NCBI GenBank assembly: GCA_021234155.1
Contig: JAJEKV010000039.1
Location: 2,294,001-2,358,000, forward strand
Source of the DNA: Isoetes taiwanensis
Lineage: Eukaryota; Streptophyta; Lycopodiopsida; Isoetales; Isoetaceae
Direction: 5' to 3'
DNA length: 64,000 nt
Below the pieces are notes generated by a model. That model had not been told where the DNA came from. It ran no database searches and saw only the letters and a program-made list of their open reading frames with translations. Positions 1-12,410 of the stretch are shown one piece after another. The position numbers were made by a program, and so were the translations under genes. Each line of letters opens with the position of its first letter. The first letter of the stretch is position 1.

Positions 1-33
1 TACACTGTTGCTATCTCCATGATTTAATCAAAT

Positions 34-419
34 TCATAAACTACTCATAGCTTCTTGCAAAGCTCTTCTCCAAACAAAATCTCGAGTCCAGCCACCTGCA
101 ATTGCTGCATGCTGTTGAAGGATTTTCAATGCTTCCTCGTCTCCATGAGACTCACTAAAAGACGTCCCACTTATGGGCATGGGTTGTGCAGCAACAACTG
201 GAAGTATAGATCGTGCATATGCTCCAAGATCAGGTGCATACATATTGGTACCAATTTGGCCAATTGAATCTATTCCCTGAACGAATCATATAAAGTTAGT
301 GCCATGATTCAATATAAAAGATTCAACAAAATAAATGGGTTATAACTTGCCTGCTCATGGAATGGCTTGATATTTGTACGGCCTTGCTCTTTCAAAAGTG
401 TGCCAGCTAGTTCTTCAAC
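34..419 (-). CDS. Last two exons of a spliced gene, product not recognised
   Basis: Two exons join in phase on the minus strand: 351-419 (23 codons, starting VEELAGTLLKEQ) and 34-276 (80 codons plus TGA). The joined C-terminus is 103 residues and includes NMYAPDLGAYARSILP and ends WRRALQEAMSSL. The acceptors (ACATAG and GTTCAG) are normal, but the donor after 351 reads GCAAGT, a GC-AG intron. No upstream exon is visible before the PPR remains begin at 760, so the 5' part lies farther right in a long intron arrangement or is missing. I do not recognise the family. No stop or frameshift interrupts the two exons, so this could be a live gene's end. Confidence 0.5.
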
Positions 420-759
420 CTATGTAAGATATGGAAGCCCATACAAAAGAAACAAAAGTTGTCATTTCAGGGAATAGCATTCTCTGAAAAACCGTTGAAT
501 GAGACTGTCTGCAGACAGAACCAATTGGCTCAAGCTATAGGCTGCCGGTGTAACCAGAATTATCAGAGTTAAGCTACTCTTCCAAGTGCACTCTTAAATT
601 CAAAACACAGATTGATGCAATTGGAACATGTAAAGACAGAGTGAAAACTTGTTTGCACATGAGGAGTCTAAATGTAAAGCTTAATATCTTAGATTTTATT
701 GCGTAACATTTGTGTGTTGCAGATATTACCTGCCTCTTGCAAAGATGCAGGAAAGAGAG
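420..759. other. Stretch without a gene
   Basis: No ORF, repeat or RNA is recognisable. On the minus strand it would be intron of the gene whose last exons lie at 34-419. Confidence 0.4.
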
Positions 760-1293
760 AAGCTTAGATTACGGAAAGCGTTTGCACATGCATATTCTTA
801 ATAACGGGCTTGAGATTAATATGTATGCCAAATGTAGCTCACTCCCAGAAGCATAGGAAGTTTTTGACAATATGCCTGTCAGGGATGTGGTCTTATGGAA
901 TGTGCTAATATCAGGTTATTCTGAAAATGGGCTTGGACTAGAAGCTCTGAAATGCTATAGAGATATGCAATTAAATGGGATATCCCCAAATGCTATAACA
1001 TTTTCTAGCTCACTCAAGGCATGTAGCAATGATTTTTCCCTTGAAATGGGTCGAGAAATACATTTAAAATTTGCACAGGAGGGATTGGAGGCTGACATCT
1101 CTACAACAATATCTGAATTGTGGCTCTCTTGCAGAGGCACAAGAAGTTTTCAACAAACGCAGTATTCCAAATTTACACTAATTACGGGATATATCGACTG
1201 TGGGCTTTGTTGGAAAGCATTAAAATGTTATGAACAGATGGAACTTAGGGGGATAACTGGAGATGCCATTACTACTTTTTACGGGCATTTATA
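760..1293 (+). pseudogene. Degraded pentatricopeptide repeat (PLS-class PPR) gene fragment
   Basis: The translation carries clear PPR signatures: YGKRLHMHILNNGL, MYAKCSSLPEA, EVFDNMPVRDVVLWNVLISG, ALKCYRDMQLNGISPNAITF and a second ALKCYEQMELRGI. These repeats normally bind organellar RNA. The copy is dead. A TAG sits inside the repeat at about 855 (A-stop-EVF), residues are missing before MYAKC, and after about 1110 the frame shifts, because NCGSLAEAQEVF reads in another frame. Only about four repeats remain of the ten or more usual in the family, and there is no E or DYW end. Confidence 0.85.
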
Positions 1294-1294
1294 A

Positions 1295-3940
1295 TTCTAT
1301 TTTATTACGAGCCACTTTTACAAGGGTGGATGTGGAATTACTGGCATGTCTGGCCTGCCAGCTTCTGTCTTCTGCCCCTCTGCCCCCACACCAGTGTTGG
1401 GGAATGTTTTTGACCTTAATAGGAAAAATTCCTACTACTTTTGAGGGCATTCGAAATTTACAAATTCTCGGAAGCTTCCTTCAACCGAAAAATTTCGAAT
1501 TTGATAAATTAAAATTAAGTTTTATATTGAGTTCCTTCTATGATATAACAAAGCATATAATATGCAGAAACAAGAAAAAAGGGTTGTATTCTTGTTTAAG
1601 GCACAATAGAGATAGACAAGATTCTGACCTTTGACATACAAGAGTTGCATATAAGAGCAAACAAAATCTATCTTGTATTCTCAACTGTGCTCTTCCTTTC
1701 ATGACATTATTTTCTTTCATCCTACCGACCAGGATTTAATTGATCGGCCATAGCCTGTGGTTGTGATGCTTAAGAAATAACACACATATGCCGTCCCCTG
1801 CTCTGCAAGGCGGCAAGAATTCGAAATCACTCAAAAATTGTGCGGGATGTGTTCCGTTAGGTTTCCATGCCATACTGATAATTATTAATGTTGGATTGTA
1901 CACCTACCATCTCCCGGGGGACTTCCCCAATGCTGCCCCACACATCGATAAACTAATGTAAAACATACCCCAATTATTAAGTACTGCCCTTATTTTCTTT
2001 TCCTTACCACACCCACTATTATATCATAGGTGGTTCATTATTTCTTTCTGCAACGCACCAAAGATTTCTTTGAAGCCAATTCTCATAAAGTCATGGCATC
2101 AAGTATTCTATTGTCTTGATGTAGCAATTTGAATTGATTGTCAAGACTTTGAACTATCATTTAAGCCACTTCACCCTCCGGCCATGGAGGGCAACCCTCC
2201 GTGCGCAGCACCTTGTTTATATTAATCTTTACACAAAACCACTATAGTAAACTAATATTACTATGTGGGTTAATGTGTTGAGTAACCACGATTGATAATT
2301 TACCATAGTTCATTGTGATGGTTCTTTATGTTATTTAATTTAATTGGTTTAGTACTATATTTTATTTGTATGTTTTAAGTGTCTGGTTTAATTAGTAATG
2401 TAGGCAATGAATAACTAATGATTTGATGTGAAATATTCTTGTAATTTATTGTGGTTTATAAATGAAGCTATTTATTCTTTTTTTGTATAAGCCATTATTG
2501 TTCCATACAATAAAAAATTTCAACTTGTATTAAAAAACATATGCTATGTGCTAATGGCTTTGTCAAGATAGTGATATCCATTTGGATCAAGCTGATAATG
2601 TTTTGAGCATGCGATTGGTATTGGTTTAATAAATATGGTCACACATACTCTATCGAGGACTACTGCCATTTTGCAAACATAAGTGGCCACCCATTCTTAT
2701 GAATTGGTAATGGCTTCTCCATCAAATTATTTGATGTTTTCTTAATAATTCGTACAGCAAACTTGAAATGTTCATTGAATGTCCCATTGTTAGTTTAGAG
2801 CAGAAAGACTATTAATTCGTATTCAAAACTGTTAAGAACATAAGAAAATTAACACAAGTTTCTATGTTAAAACTTGATTATTTTACATAAAAAATACGTT
2901 ATCCTTTAGCGATGATGCTATCTTGTGATGTTAAATATACCCTATTTACTCAGTTCAAGGGCCCAGGGACTTGAACCCTGATATTTCCATTTTTACCTCG
3001 ACATACAAACCAGGTATAACAATGCAACACAAGCAGCCAAATTCGAGCTTCAATCTGCACCTTTCTGCTGGAAACTTGACCAATCCAGTGTAATGATCAT
3101 CCTGGAGATGAAAATAAATGCTTATCTATCTAGAATTTGCAGAAATAAGATTCAATGCCACACACTCTACAATGTGAAAGAAATTTGTTGGATCTGCCTT
3201 TGCATCATCACTTTCACGCATAAATTAGAATCAAGATGGAGGAGAGACTGGATGTTTCCTGTAAATCAGAATCAATGGGTATGAACTTCAGCCAGACATT
3301 CATCGCCATGAAATTAAAGAGGAAAAGATGAACAACAGAATTGATGGTTTGAAATTAAATCAAGGCTGCAAAGATGTAAACAAAATGCATAAATTCTAAG
3401 GAATGAGCTTTGTCACAGTAAAAAAAGCATAAGAAGCACTTTGAACTCAATACTATGAGTCTTATGAACAATCTGCTTACAAATGAACTACAAAACTGAA
3501 CCAAATTTTCGCCTAGCATGACAACAAATATTTTGAACCATTCCCATGCATGAAAACGGCAATATATGCATTCTAAGAGATAGCAAGAAATGAGGGCAAA
3601 ATCTACCTTTTTTATCAGATCTTAAAGAGGTTTTTGTCAAAACGAGAGCAGTGTCAGATAAATCTATCAATATGAGAAAAACGCTCATTTGTGAAGCGTA
3701 CACTACTTCCTAAGAGGTGATTTGCATCTGCAACGCAATAAGAATCTCTCAACTCACAACAAAGCCCCACTGAACAAACATGCAAACATAAATCTGATAC
3801 CATAGTAGATCAAAAGGAGAACAAATCCATCTCTTTACATAAGAGGCAGTATCAGCGAGATTAAGATAACAAATAAATGTAGGCTCTAATTCGTTCACTA
3901 TTTCTGAGCAAGAGATAAATGCAGGTGAGGCAAGGATGCT
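1295..3940. other. AT-rich DNA without a recognisable gene
   Basis: Short ORFs here have no family features. The only structured spot is a tRNA T-arm-like sequence near 2950-2985 (minus strand), too isolated to call. Nothing else is supported. Confidence 0.5.
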
Positions 3941-3953
3941 ATTGAGTACTTAC

Positions 3954-4286
3954 AGCAGCCATACACCTTCTCTGGCATCTTGGAACAGCAGAGGGAGCTC
4001 CACGACCTGCAAAGCAAGGCCAAACAAGCACAGCAGTTGTATTGTTAGCACCCACAAGCAGAGAGAATTTCGAGAAGTAGACCTTCACCAGTCCAAAGGG
4101 GATCTGCCGATTTTATGAAGCAGCACAAAATGCAATAACTCTGCAGACCATATTTCAAACAGATGTCTGAGATTAACAGAAGACACTACCTCTGCAGACC
4201 ATGTTTAACCAATGTATCAGATTAACAGATGCGGTAATGTGCTGGCCGAAATACCTGTAGTCCGCAACCGCCATGGCTTGCGGCAT
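3954..4286 (-). CDS. Candidate first two exons of a minus-strand gene
   Basis: Exon 1 (4255-4286) would encode MPQAMAVADYR, with a second ATG at 4274 in the good plant context GCCATGGCG, and ends at TACAG/GTATTT. Exon 2 (3954-4006) starts after TTTGCAG and ends at a consensus GTAAGT donor. Together they read on in one phase (SWSSLCCSKMPEKVYGC). A GC-rich, CpG-containing island covers 4250-4330, as expected near a plant start site. No further exon could be placed with certainty. It could be the 5' end of the gene whose 3' exons lie at 34-419, about 3.5 kb away on the same strand, but the link is only positional. Confidence 0.3.
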
Positions 4287-4289
4287 CTG

Positions 4290-6137
4290 CCGCGCAGCGA
4301 CCTCGAGGGTCTCCTAGGAACCCTAACGGCGAAGAGGAGAAGCCCTAAAATTTGGAGGGAAATTGAATTTCGTTTCCTTTTGCACGGATTCAATGGTGAT
4401 AAGCATTTCCATTTTCACAATATAAGGCTGTTTTCAAAGGTATTCTACATTTCCATTCAAATCTTGAACCGATCCCTTGCATCGCGCTTATTTTCCCAGC
4501 TTTCAGTTGAATCCTTCCCTTTCTCTTTAATCTTTCGTGATGCAGATTATTTCCATGGATTCATCTCACAAGAGCATCTCGTTTACTCTGAATCGGCGGC
4601 ATAGCAGAATGTATCCATCTGCCCGCGTTCGCTGAAGTGCTGCTTGGCACTTTTCATGCCCGAAAATCCTCCTGTGGCAGAGTATCGAGTCGACCTTTTC
4701 TTCCCTCAGGCTGCTCCTGGTAAAGCTTTCTGAAAACCCTGTTCGGCATTGTTGCAGGATATTATCGGAGTTATGAACAGGTGCTGATCAATCCCGCCAT
4801 AGCCAGACGATAGTGGCAATTTTGGGCGAAACTGAAAGCGAGGAAGCCATTGCTGAACTTGAAAAAAAATATTAAAAAATGGAGCAAATTTGGATACGTT
4901 GGAATCCATTTTTATTTCTACTCTTCTCAAATTCATCCCTGCCTAATTCATCACTTGAATTAGAGGGCACTGCCTGAAATGATAGAGGAGAGATTACCTG
5001 CACCTGAAGATCATTATAAGTAAGTGTCTTTTACATTTGTTACATTTCTTTGTTGGCATCTCGTCTCAGAACACCACTTTTGGCTCAATTAGTGGCGGAT
5101 CACCAGCAAAAGCCAGTTGGGTTGTGCCTATCGCGAACCTTCAACTCCGAAAATGTAAATCCGGCCTCTGTCGCTGATTTGTGAAGAACCCAACCCAAAA
5201 AAAATGATTTCCCTGAAGATTTACACAGGCCCAACTCAAACATAGGCGAACTCCTCATATTTTGGGCGATTATGCAGAACGAAACTTTCGGTTTAGGGCC
5301 TTGAAAGACTCGGTACTAAAGCGGAATTTGTTTAAGAAACACTTTTTGCTGCATATCTTAAACGTAGAGGCAAAATAAGCTCTCAACCCCACAGAGTTAT
5401 CAAGCTAAAGCTTGAATCATCATCAAGACAGAGCTTTTGGCCATTGGAATCTAAAAGCTGATACATCCATCTGTCTTGAAGGGGAAAAAATGCTTATTTT
5501 TTGTGCCACAGGGCTTACATCCGATGGAATGGCTGACAAAAGGCCAGGATGGTTTTCCCTTGCAGTAAAAGGGAGAAGCTTAGTGCTACAGAAACAATTC
5601 TGCCGGAACTATCCCTCGGCATACTAAGTTCTAAGTACCCATGCCTTTGAAATGGCATCAAGTCCACTATTAGGGCTGCTTTTAAAGACTTGCACATCAC
5701 AAAACTAGGCTAAGCCACCTTCTTCAGTTTGGAGCTTATGCAGTAAAACTAAGTAACCTGTTTTATTTCTTACAGACGTCGAAGCTTTTGCTCTGTGACC
5801 CAGGTGCACCTTCATTTTTTCTAAGCTTGATTGAGCGCAACTGCACTGCAGAGGCAGCTAGAAGCTCGGATTCACACTAAATGGGGGGGGGGTTGTTTTC
5901 ACAAAAGTTTTTTTTGTGGTCTCTTTTGCACACAAGTGCTATTATGTATCTATTTAATAAGGTCATGCTCTCTCCACATTGCAGTATACTACCTCTACTT
6001 TGCGTTGGATAGACATCACGTCTACTTTGAGTTGGATAGATTCAGAAAAACTCCTTGTTTAATGCATTAGCTTAAAAAGCTATGAACAAGAATAACAAAA
6101 TTGTTCCATCTTCTTTGCAGCATGTAGTGCAAAGCTG
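4290..6137. other. No certain gene; possible divergent start region
   Basis: A plus-strand ATG at 4979 opens MIEERLPAPEDHYK and ends exactly at a GTAAGT donor (5020), which could be a first exon divergent from the minus-strand candidate at 3954-4286. No following exon was found. The rest holds only short unrelated ORFs. Confidence 0.25.
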
Positions 6138-6325
6138 AAGCTCTTTTTCTAGGGCTATTCTATATAGGCAAAGCATTAAGATTATTGAGAAAAATGCTTT
6201 ACTAGGTTCTAGATTATGACACATTCTCTAAAGCTCTTTTTCTAGGGCTATTCTATATAGGCAAAGCATTAAGATTATTGAGAAAAATGCTTTACTAGGT
6301 TCTAGATTATGACACATTCTCTAAG
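6138..6325. repeat. Perfect 93-bp tandem duplication
   Basis: The 93-bp unit starting AAGCTCTTTTTCTAGGG at 6138 is repeated without a mismatch from 6231. Two copies plus the next three bases are present. It is non-coding and must be recent. Confidence 0.95.
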
Positions 6326-6628
6326 AAAATAACATATAACATTGACATTACAATTCAACATGTGGATAGATATTTATATTACAATAATAAGTTTTAAGCT
6401 TTAAGCTTAGCTGAAGCTTGCAATCTTTATATACTATGGTGGACACATATAGCAACAATAAATTTTGAGCTTAGCTTAATCTATGCATGATCTGTGTTCA
6501 TGGTGATCATGGCCTGGTAGTTTGACCGTTGGATACGGGTGCTCCCCAGTCCACCGGCTATCATTGCATGGCATGTTTGAAAAAAAATAAAATATAATCA
6601 GGAATCTCATAGTCGTTATGATCAGCGC

Positions 6629-6652
6629 TCTTCTTTCTTTCTTTCTTTCTTT
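6629..6652. repeat. (TTTC)n microsatellite
   Basis: Five to six consecutive TTTC units. Confidence 0.9.
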
Positions 6653-6730
6653 TTATACTCCAGGTGAATGAATGCAGGTTCAAATCATGCATGTTCTAGC
6701 ATGTATAAATGAGTTGGTGAAGAGAAATGT

Positions 6731-6755
6731 TCGCGGCGGCCTTGGGCCGCCGCGA
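6731..6755. other. Perfect GC-rich hairpin in AT-rich DNA
   Basis: TCGCGGCGGCC, a 3-nt TTG loop and the exact reverse complement form an 11-bp stem. It stands out from flanks of about 35% GC. Similar GGCGGC hairpins occur near 35455, 50790 and 51685. Confidence 0.8.
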
Positions 6756-6759
6756 TAAA

Positions 6760-8258
6760 TTTCTTGTATTACTAACAATATTGTGGTGTAAGTCCACCGT
6801 ATTTAGCAAAATAAAATGATTAAATGAGGCATCATCTTTCCCCACAAGCATTTTGTTTGGCCAGTCTATACCATCTTAGAATATGGGTCTATTGATTTCG
6901 ATATTGCGAACGGATAGTTGTGATGCATGACCCCAGGCAATTTTGGTTAGTTTGTTTGTGTGCCATCTAGAAATAATTTGGGCGATTTAATTTGTAGGGG
7001 TAGTTCGGTAAATTTTTAAGCACAATCGGCATCGTTCCCGTTGGATCTAGCCAGCCTACCAGCTAAATACTCACACTCCATTCTTATCAGAAGTAACCAG
7101 AGAAAGCATTGTTTTTAACAGGAAATGTTCCTGCTATATCTAAACTATAGTGTGAATTTCTAGATTTACACGGTAGATTACAAGAGTTCCTCGAAAATTC
7201 CCCAAGGAAAATGTTGTTGGCCCTTAAAATGTGAGAAACATTTGTTTTTGTTTATTTCTTCTTTTGTGAGATGCAGCAACCAATATCGCATGAAGAATGC
7301 AAAGAGACGGATAACTCAGACATGGTGTGTTGCTAATTGGACATCGATGTTCTGGATTCTTCTTCGTCCGGTGGTATATCCACAAAGACACCTTATCAAA
7401 TAATTGGGCTTTTTATAGAGTACGTGATAGGGTTTACTTCCTCCGTCCTTTTTTCCTTTCATTTTGCATTCCTTCCATGGCCATAGTTGCATGACATGCC
7501 AACAAAGGGCACAACGATTGAAGCAGGGACATTTCTATGGGAGGTTGCATTGGCCATTGCAAGCAAAAAAAGTTGTATTAACCATCTAAAACTATCTCCA
7601 TAGATGTTGACAAATTTATCCTGTCTTATCTATCAGTTTTAAAGATCTGGAATATTATTTTTGCTATCATGTTGATACTAGATTGCATTTACCAACTCAT
7701 GGATTGTTGTCTAGTATTGATACAGTCATTGCATAGCAAAATAATTTAGATAAAAGTTTCGCATTCAACATTCTATTGTTCTTTCTAGTTGTGAATTGCT
7801 CGTCCATCTATTGTTGATATGTTCTATAGTTGTTATTGCCCTTTATCTTTGTCAAATGTCATGTTCAGTTTTTGGCATGCATTTTTTCACATCTCTTTTT
7901 GTCATACGTTCTTTTTGAGCAATGAAGGAGAATATACCATGTCCCTAGATCAATCCCAATCATCCAGTGTCAAGGACACAGGCGAGCGCACATGCATCAA
8001 GAAATCAAATATACAAATAAAATATTTATTCACAATTGAATAAATATTGAACAGCATAAATTAGGCAGGATATGTTGAGACTGAAGTGACTGAATGTGTA
8101 TCCATATCACATTGAGTGGCATTTGGTGAAAAGATAAATTGATTTGAAATGAGAAGAGAATTGTAAATGTCAAAATGCTAGTGTGGAAAGCCACTTTGAT
8201 TGAACATCCAAAGGTAATTCAATATTGTGAAGATGGTCAACAACCATTGGGATTCCAA
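6760..8258. other. AT-rich DNA without a recognisable gene
   Basis: No domain, repeat array or RNA gene could be supported. It ends at the target site of the large minus-strand LINE. Confidence 0.5.
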
Positions 8259-8273
8259 AATTTCATGGAATGG
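8259..8273. repeat. Target-site duplication, left copy
   Basis: AATTTCATGGAATGG, identical to 14606-14620, directly followed by the T-run that is the LINE's poly(A) on the other strand. Confidence 0.9.
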
Positions 8274-8401
8274 TTTTTTTTTTTTGAAGAACTGTGTCAG
8301 CAATATATTAAAAGAATGGTAATGTTACAAAGCAAGTGAGGAGGAAGGAGAACTGCCCCAAAGAGACAGTGATACCTCGACACTCCACAACAACTGCAAC
8401 T

Positions 8402-8860
8402 CTACTGCTGTACAAACTGACCATCACCATCTACCACACCCAAGAAGTCCCGCCAAATGGAAAACTTCCGCTCTACTAATCCCGGGAACACCAAAAAGCT
8501 TTGAAATAGCTTGTACCTGAGTCGAGGAATCAGAGAGGCTGCAGGCTGCTGAATCCCCTGAAAGATCCACAACCGCCGCCGCTTCCAAATCAACCACACC
8601 AACCAAGCCACGCACAGATGCAAGGCTTGCTGCCGTACGAGCGGCCAAGCACCAGGATATACATGAAGCAGCAATTGTTGGCTATTCAATCTCACCAAAA
8701 GCGAGCCCGACCCAATCCCGGGCAACCCGCAAGTGAGGGCATAAAACCGCATAATGCTCCACAGCCTCAATGATGAAGGCCACAACAAGGGCAAAGAGGG
8801 CTCACACCCTACCTAAACCGACTCACAAGGACATTCACCCCGATACGGCCGGTGCACACC
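8402..8860 (-). pseudogene. LINE C-terminal (zf-RVT-like) region
   Basis: Reads in two or three frames. EAVEHYAVLCPHL matches the Cys/His cluster region that follows plant LINE reverse transcriptases, and AWLVWLIWKRRRLWIF matches the Trp-rich end (usual form W-LW-ARN-RIF). The frames are interrupted, so no single product is possible. It is the last coding part before the poly(A) at 8274-8285. Confidence 0.7.
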
Positions 8861-9749
8861 ACCGCCACATAAGCACCCGAACCTTCGGTGGGGAAGTGAG
8901 CTCCATGTCCACGTCCAAACCGAAGCCATCGAGAACCCGGAGCCGCAGAGACCACTTGCCCGGAAGGGGCGAGTGTCATGAATAGCCAACACCCTAACAA
9001 GACCGCACAAAACAAGAAGATACAACATCCGGATGAACCTTCCAAACCTGCACCACCACATCACCCCGAGGGACTATAGGTATGTGTAGCGGAATACTCC
9101 CCGCCACTTGTTCCCGTGATAGCCCTGGCCACTGCGTCCTTCAGGCGAAAGCGAGCTCGAAGAACTCCCACGGGCTAGCCGACCATCCCAATACCAATCC
9201 TCCAAGGTGAGCACATCACCGCCTCCAACGGCTACGTCAGAAGCCCCGAGCATGCACAAAGGGCGCCCAAGGGCAAGTCGCAGGAGGTAGAGGAACCCAC
9301 AAGAAAGGAGAAGAGTGGTGATAAACCGAGGCATAATCTAGTTGGAAGAGCACACGCACGCGTGATCCCAAGCCCGCAACACCCCGTGGAGAAAAGGGGA
9401 TGCATGTGGGAAAGGCCGAGACCATACAACAAAGTGCCTGGGCAACTCTACATGCACGATGACTTTCCAAATGCCACACAATGGCTAAGAGATTGCCACA
9501 ATAGTGCCGCACTGTGAGAAGATGCTCCATCCCGCATGCTCCAAATAAACTTAGAGACCAACACCTTACTATGCAAAGTGCCAAATCCGAATGGCCAAGC
9601 CCCCATCCTCCCGGGGAGAGACACTTCCACCAAGCCACTTTAACAACCGCCCCTTCATCATCCCCCGCCCCACACAAAATTTGAACAATCTTATCCAAAG
9701 CATGTATCTTACCCTCGGGAGCTAACATCGCAGATGTCAGATACACATG

Positions 9750-11400
9750 AGTGCTACAAAGTCCGACTTGGCAATAGTGATCCTACCGCCATGGACAACT
9801 TGCTACCCTTCCACCAATTGAGGTGTTTCGCAACCCCCAAAATCTCATCCCACACCCTCCCCATGGAAACATCCCCTCCAAAGGGAATACCCAAATGACT
9901 TAGTACACACATTACCCGAAGCACCTTCCAAGGGAATAGAGCCAAACAAGGGGGAGGCGGAGTCAATCGGGCCCATAATGCGAGCATTTACCCCAATTCG
10001 TAAGAATGCCTGAGGCCAAGGAGAAAGTATCCAAAGAACCCTTCACATTCCGCAAAATTCCTTCTCTCCACCAAGAAGAGAAAAGTGTCATCGGCGAACC
10101 GTTAATAATCTGGCGACTACCATCCCGCATCCAAAGCCCATCCACCACCCCTCCTCCACTTTGCAGCCAAAAACAATCGAGACAATGCCTCCGCCACAAT
10201 CGAACAAAAAATGGTGCCAAAGGGCACCCCCGACGCACCCTCCCGCCTAAGGAGAAAAAGGCGGAGGGTTCACCCCTCGCACACCACCGTAGCCCGTGGC
10301 CGACCTATGCGACTTCATGATCGTGATCTGTAAAAGCGTGGACCACAGCCCAACGCTAACATCATGGCGCATAAGAACTCCCAACGGACACTATCATAAG
10401 CTTTGGCAAAGTCAAGCTTAAGATAGGCAATGCCTTGACCTGTTCTCCGCCCAATAAAGGCCCTCATAAGTCGCTGGCAACATTAGTCAAAATGTTCCTC
10501 CCAGAACAAACCCGGTACCGCACCTTACTAATGGAAGAAGTCAACACCGCTTCAACTTCTCGGCCAGGGGCTTTTCGCAATAATCTTGTACACAGAGGAC
10601 AACAAGGATATAGGCCTCCAATCATTAATAGTAGAAGGTCGCTTAACCTTAGGAATCAAGGAAATGCATGCGGTATTCAAGATCCTATCCATGTGAGAAG
10701 ACTGCAAAGAACTCAAGATACACCGTACAATGACTCACCAGCCCACTCCCAATAAGTCTGAAGAACTCCACAGGGATGCCATCCAGCCCAGGACATTTAT
10801 CCTTGGCCATGCACATACATGCCTCCTCTAAATCCTCTCTGAGAGCTCCCTCGCTCCAAGCTCTCACGTTGGTGAGGCAAAATAGATGGTTTAATGACCC
10901 CAAAACAAGCTCCCCGCATCTCTCCCGCTCATACGGAAGAGTGCGGCTGCGCAAAAACCCCGAGAAATGAGCATGCACATACCTACCGCAACTCGGCGGG
11001 ATCCTCCAAAGTCCGCCACCAGTGCAAAGCAAGGGACGCCATAGATGTCGCATATCGCCACGCCTAGTCCGCCTCAAGAACACCGACCGAATTTGTATCC
11101 CCTCCTTCAACCCGGTGGGGCTGCCTTCACACGCCTCATGCACTTTAACCTCGCCCAAAGCAACAATACGCTGCAATACTACATTCTCCCTAATGCCATC
11201 GAAGGGCTGCGCCCGGTCTTCTCCAACTCCCCGATAAAGACTATGCAACTCCTCGCCGCTCCTGCCGACACGCCGCCTACCAAAGACCTTAGCAAAACGC
11301 TTCACCCCGCCAACGCAGGTCACCATACCGCACATACCCTTCGAGGAGATGAAAAGGTATCAAGCCACAACTCCTCGGCACCGGGCGAAAATCCGCATCG
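9750..11400 (-). pseudogene. LINE reverse transcriptase, broken
   Basis: The palm motifs lie in order. KDKCPGLDGIPVEFF is at about 10770-10808, LKLDFAKAYDSVRWE at 10381-10424 (first catalytic Asp region), RGCPLAPFF at about 10206-10238, and FADDTFLFLV ending near 10070, with the catalytic DD pair at 10085-10098. These define a LINE-type reverse transcriptase that copies element RNA at a nicked target. Several frame changes separate the motifs, so the enzyme cannot be made from this copy. Region 8861-9749 continues the thumb and connection part with no motif I can name. Confidence 0.85.
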
Positions 11401-11488
11401 CCTGAAGCCGGGGTGTTCAAACGGAACACCGTCCCGAGAAGGCCGAGAGGCAACCGCACCTCGACCGACAAAACCTCGAGGGTAATGA

Positions 11489-12200
11489 TCAGAAATGGAG
11501 GTAGACAATGTTACTCCGGCGCAAAGAGGGCACACCATCCAATGCGCATGGGGAAGCATAGCACCGGCCATGCCTAGCATACGCCCGCCCGCACCAATCG
11601 CCTATTACAATAGGTGAAAGACAAGTCCCCGTGGACCTCAACCAAGGCCAAATCACGCAACAAACGAGACCACCGGTCCCTCTCAAATCCCTCGCACAAG
11701 CCGGGTGCGAAACCAGAGCGATCTTCTACTGGCTCTACCATATTGAAATCCCCTAACAACAACCAAGCAACCCACAACCCACCAAGGGCTCGCAACTTAT
11801 TCCGGATGTGGGCCCACAAAGCACCCCGAGAAGGCTGATTAGGGGCATAAACATTAACAATCCCCCACTCTTGCCCGCCCTCCAACCACTTAATTATTGC
11901 CCACCAACCAAACACGTCACACGCAGAGTATGTGACCTCGCACATCCATCTTCCAAGCAATAAGAGTACCCCCACTAGTCCGCCCGTAAGAAGAAGCAAT
12001 AAAGCCAAACTGCCTACCAACCATATTCATGAGCACGGACATATCACCCTCGGTGACACTTATGCTCCTGAATGCAAACAATATCGGGGCGCAACTGCCG
12101 GCGCCAAAGAAACACGGGCCCTCTTACTACTAGAGGACCGCACCCCGCACATTCCAACTGAGGATCGACCTATTCATCCCAGAGGAGAAGTGTCCAGCCC
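11489..12200 (-). pseudogene. LINE AP-like endonuclease, broken
   Basis: The domain begins near 12170 with MNRSILSWNVRGAVL, the usual start of plant LINE ORF2. It continues with LRPDIVCIQEHK (metal-binding Glu) at about 12052-12100, then WGIVNVYAPNQPSRGALW and LLLGDFNMVEP (GDFN motif) near 11740. These residues form the nuclease that nicks the target DNA. At least two frameshifts and tandem stops after VRGAVL break it. Confidence 0.85.
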
Positions 12201-12295
12201 CACATGCCTACCCACCAGGCCATCAGCCCACTCCACGTAGTCAGCATCTAGAGCCGGAGGATTAATCACAAAGAATGTGACCCACAGCCGCTCTA

Positions 12296-12410
12296 CGTGA
12301 TATTCCACTTCCAACACGTGTTGGAAGTCCCCCAGGCACCTCCACAGAGTCATGGGCCACAACTCGTGATATTCCACTTCCAACACGTGTTGGAAGTCCC
12401 CCAGGCACCT
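12296..12410. repeat. 46-bp direct repeat within the LINE, period 69
   Basis: The stretch CGTGATATTCCACTTCC...CAGGCACCT at 12296-12341 recurs without change at 12365-12410. Each copy contains the palindrome CCAACACGTGTTGG. The second copy abuts the MITE insertion. Confidence 0.9.

Noticed and set aside
2950-2985. tRNA T-arm or SINE B-box (GGTTCAAGTCC on the minus strand)
   Set aside because: No acceptor stem, anticodon arm or matching A-box at the right distance, and no poly(A)/T tail.
4212-4604. 130-codon plus-strand ORF
   Set aside because: Covers the antisense of a likely leader and first exon, without a recognisable domain or supporting splice sites.
4659-4790. Plus-strand exons MPENPPVAEYR and GYYRSYEQ joined
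   Set aside because: The intron between them would be under 40 bp, too short for a plant intron.
5412-5627. 71-codon plus-strand ORF
   Set aside because: No family features, and an overlapping ORF of similar length on the other strand. Probably chance.
6731-6755. Helitron 3' end
   Set aside because: There is a hairpin, but no CTRR end at the right distance and no 5' TC partner.
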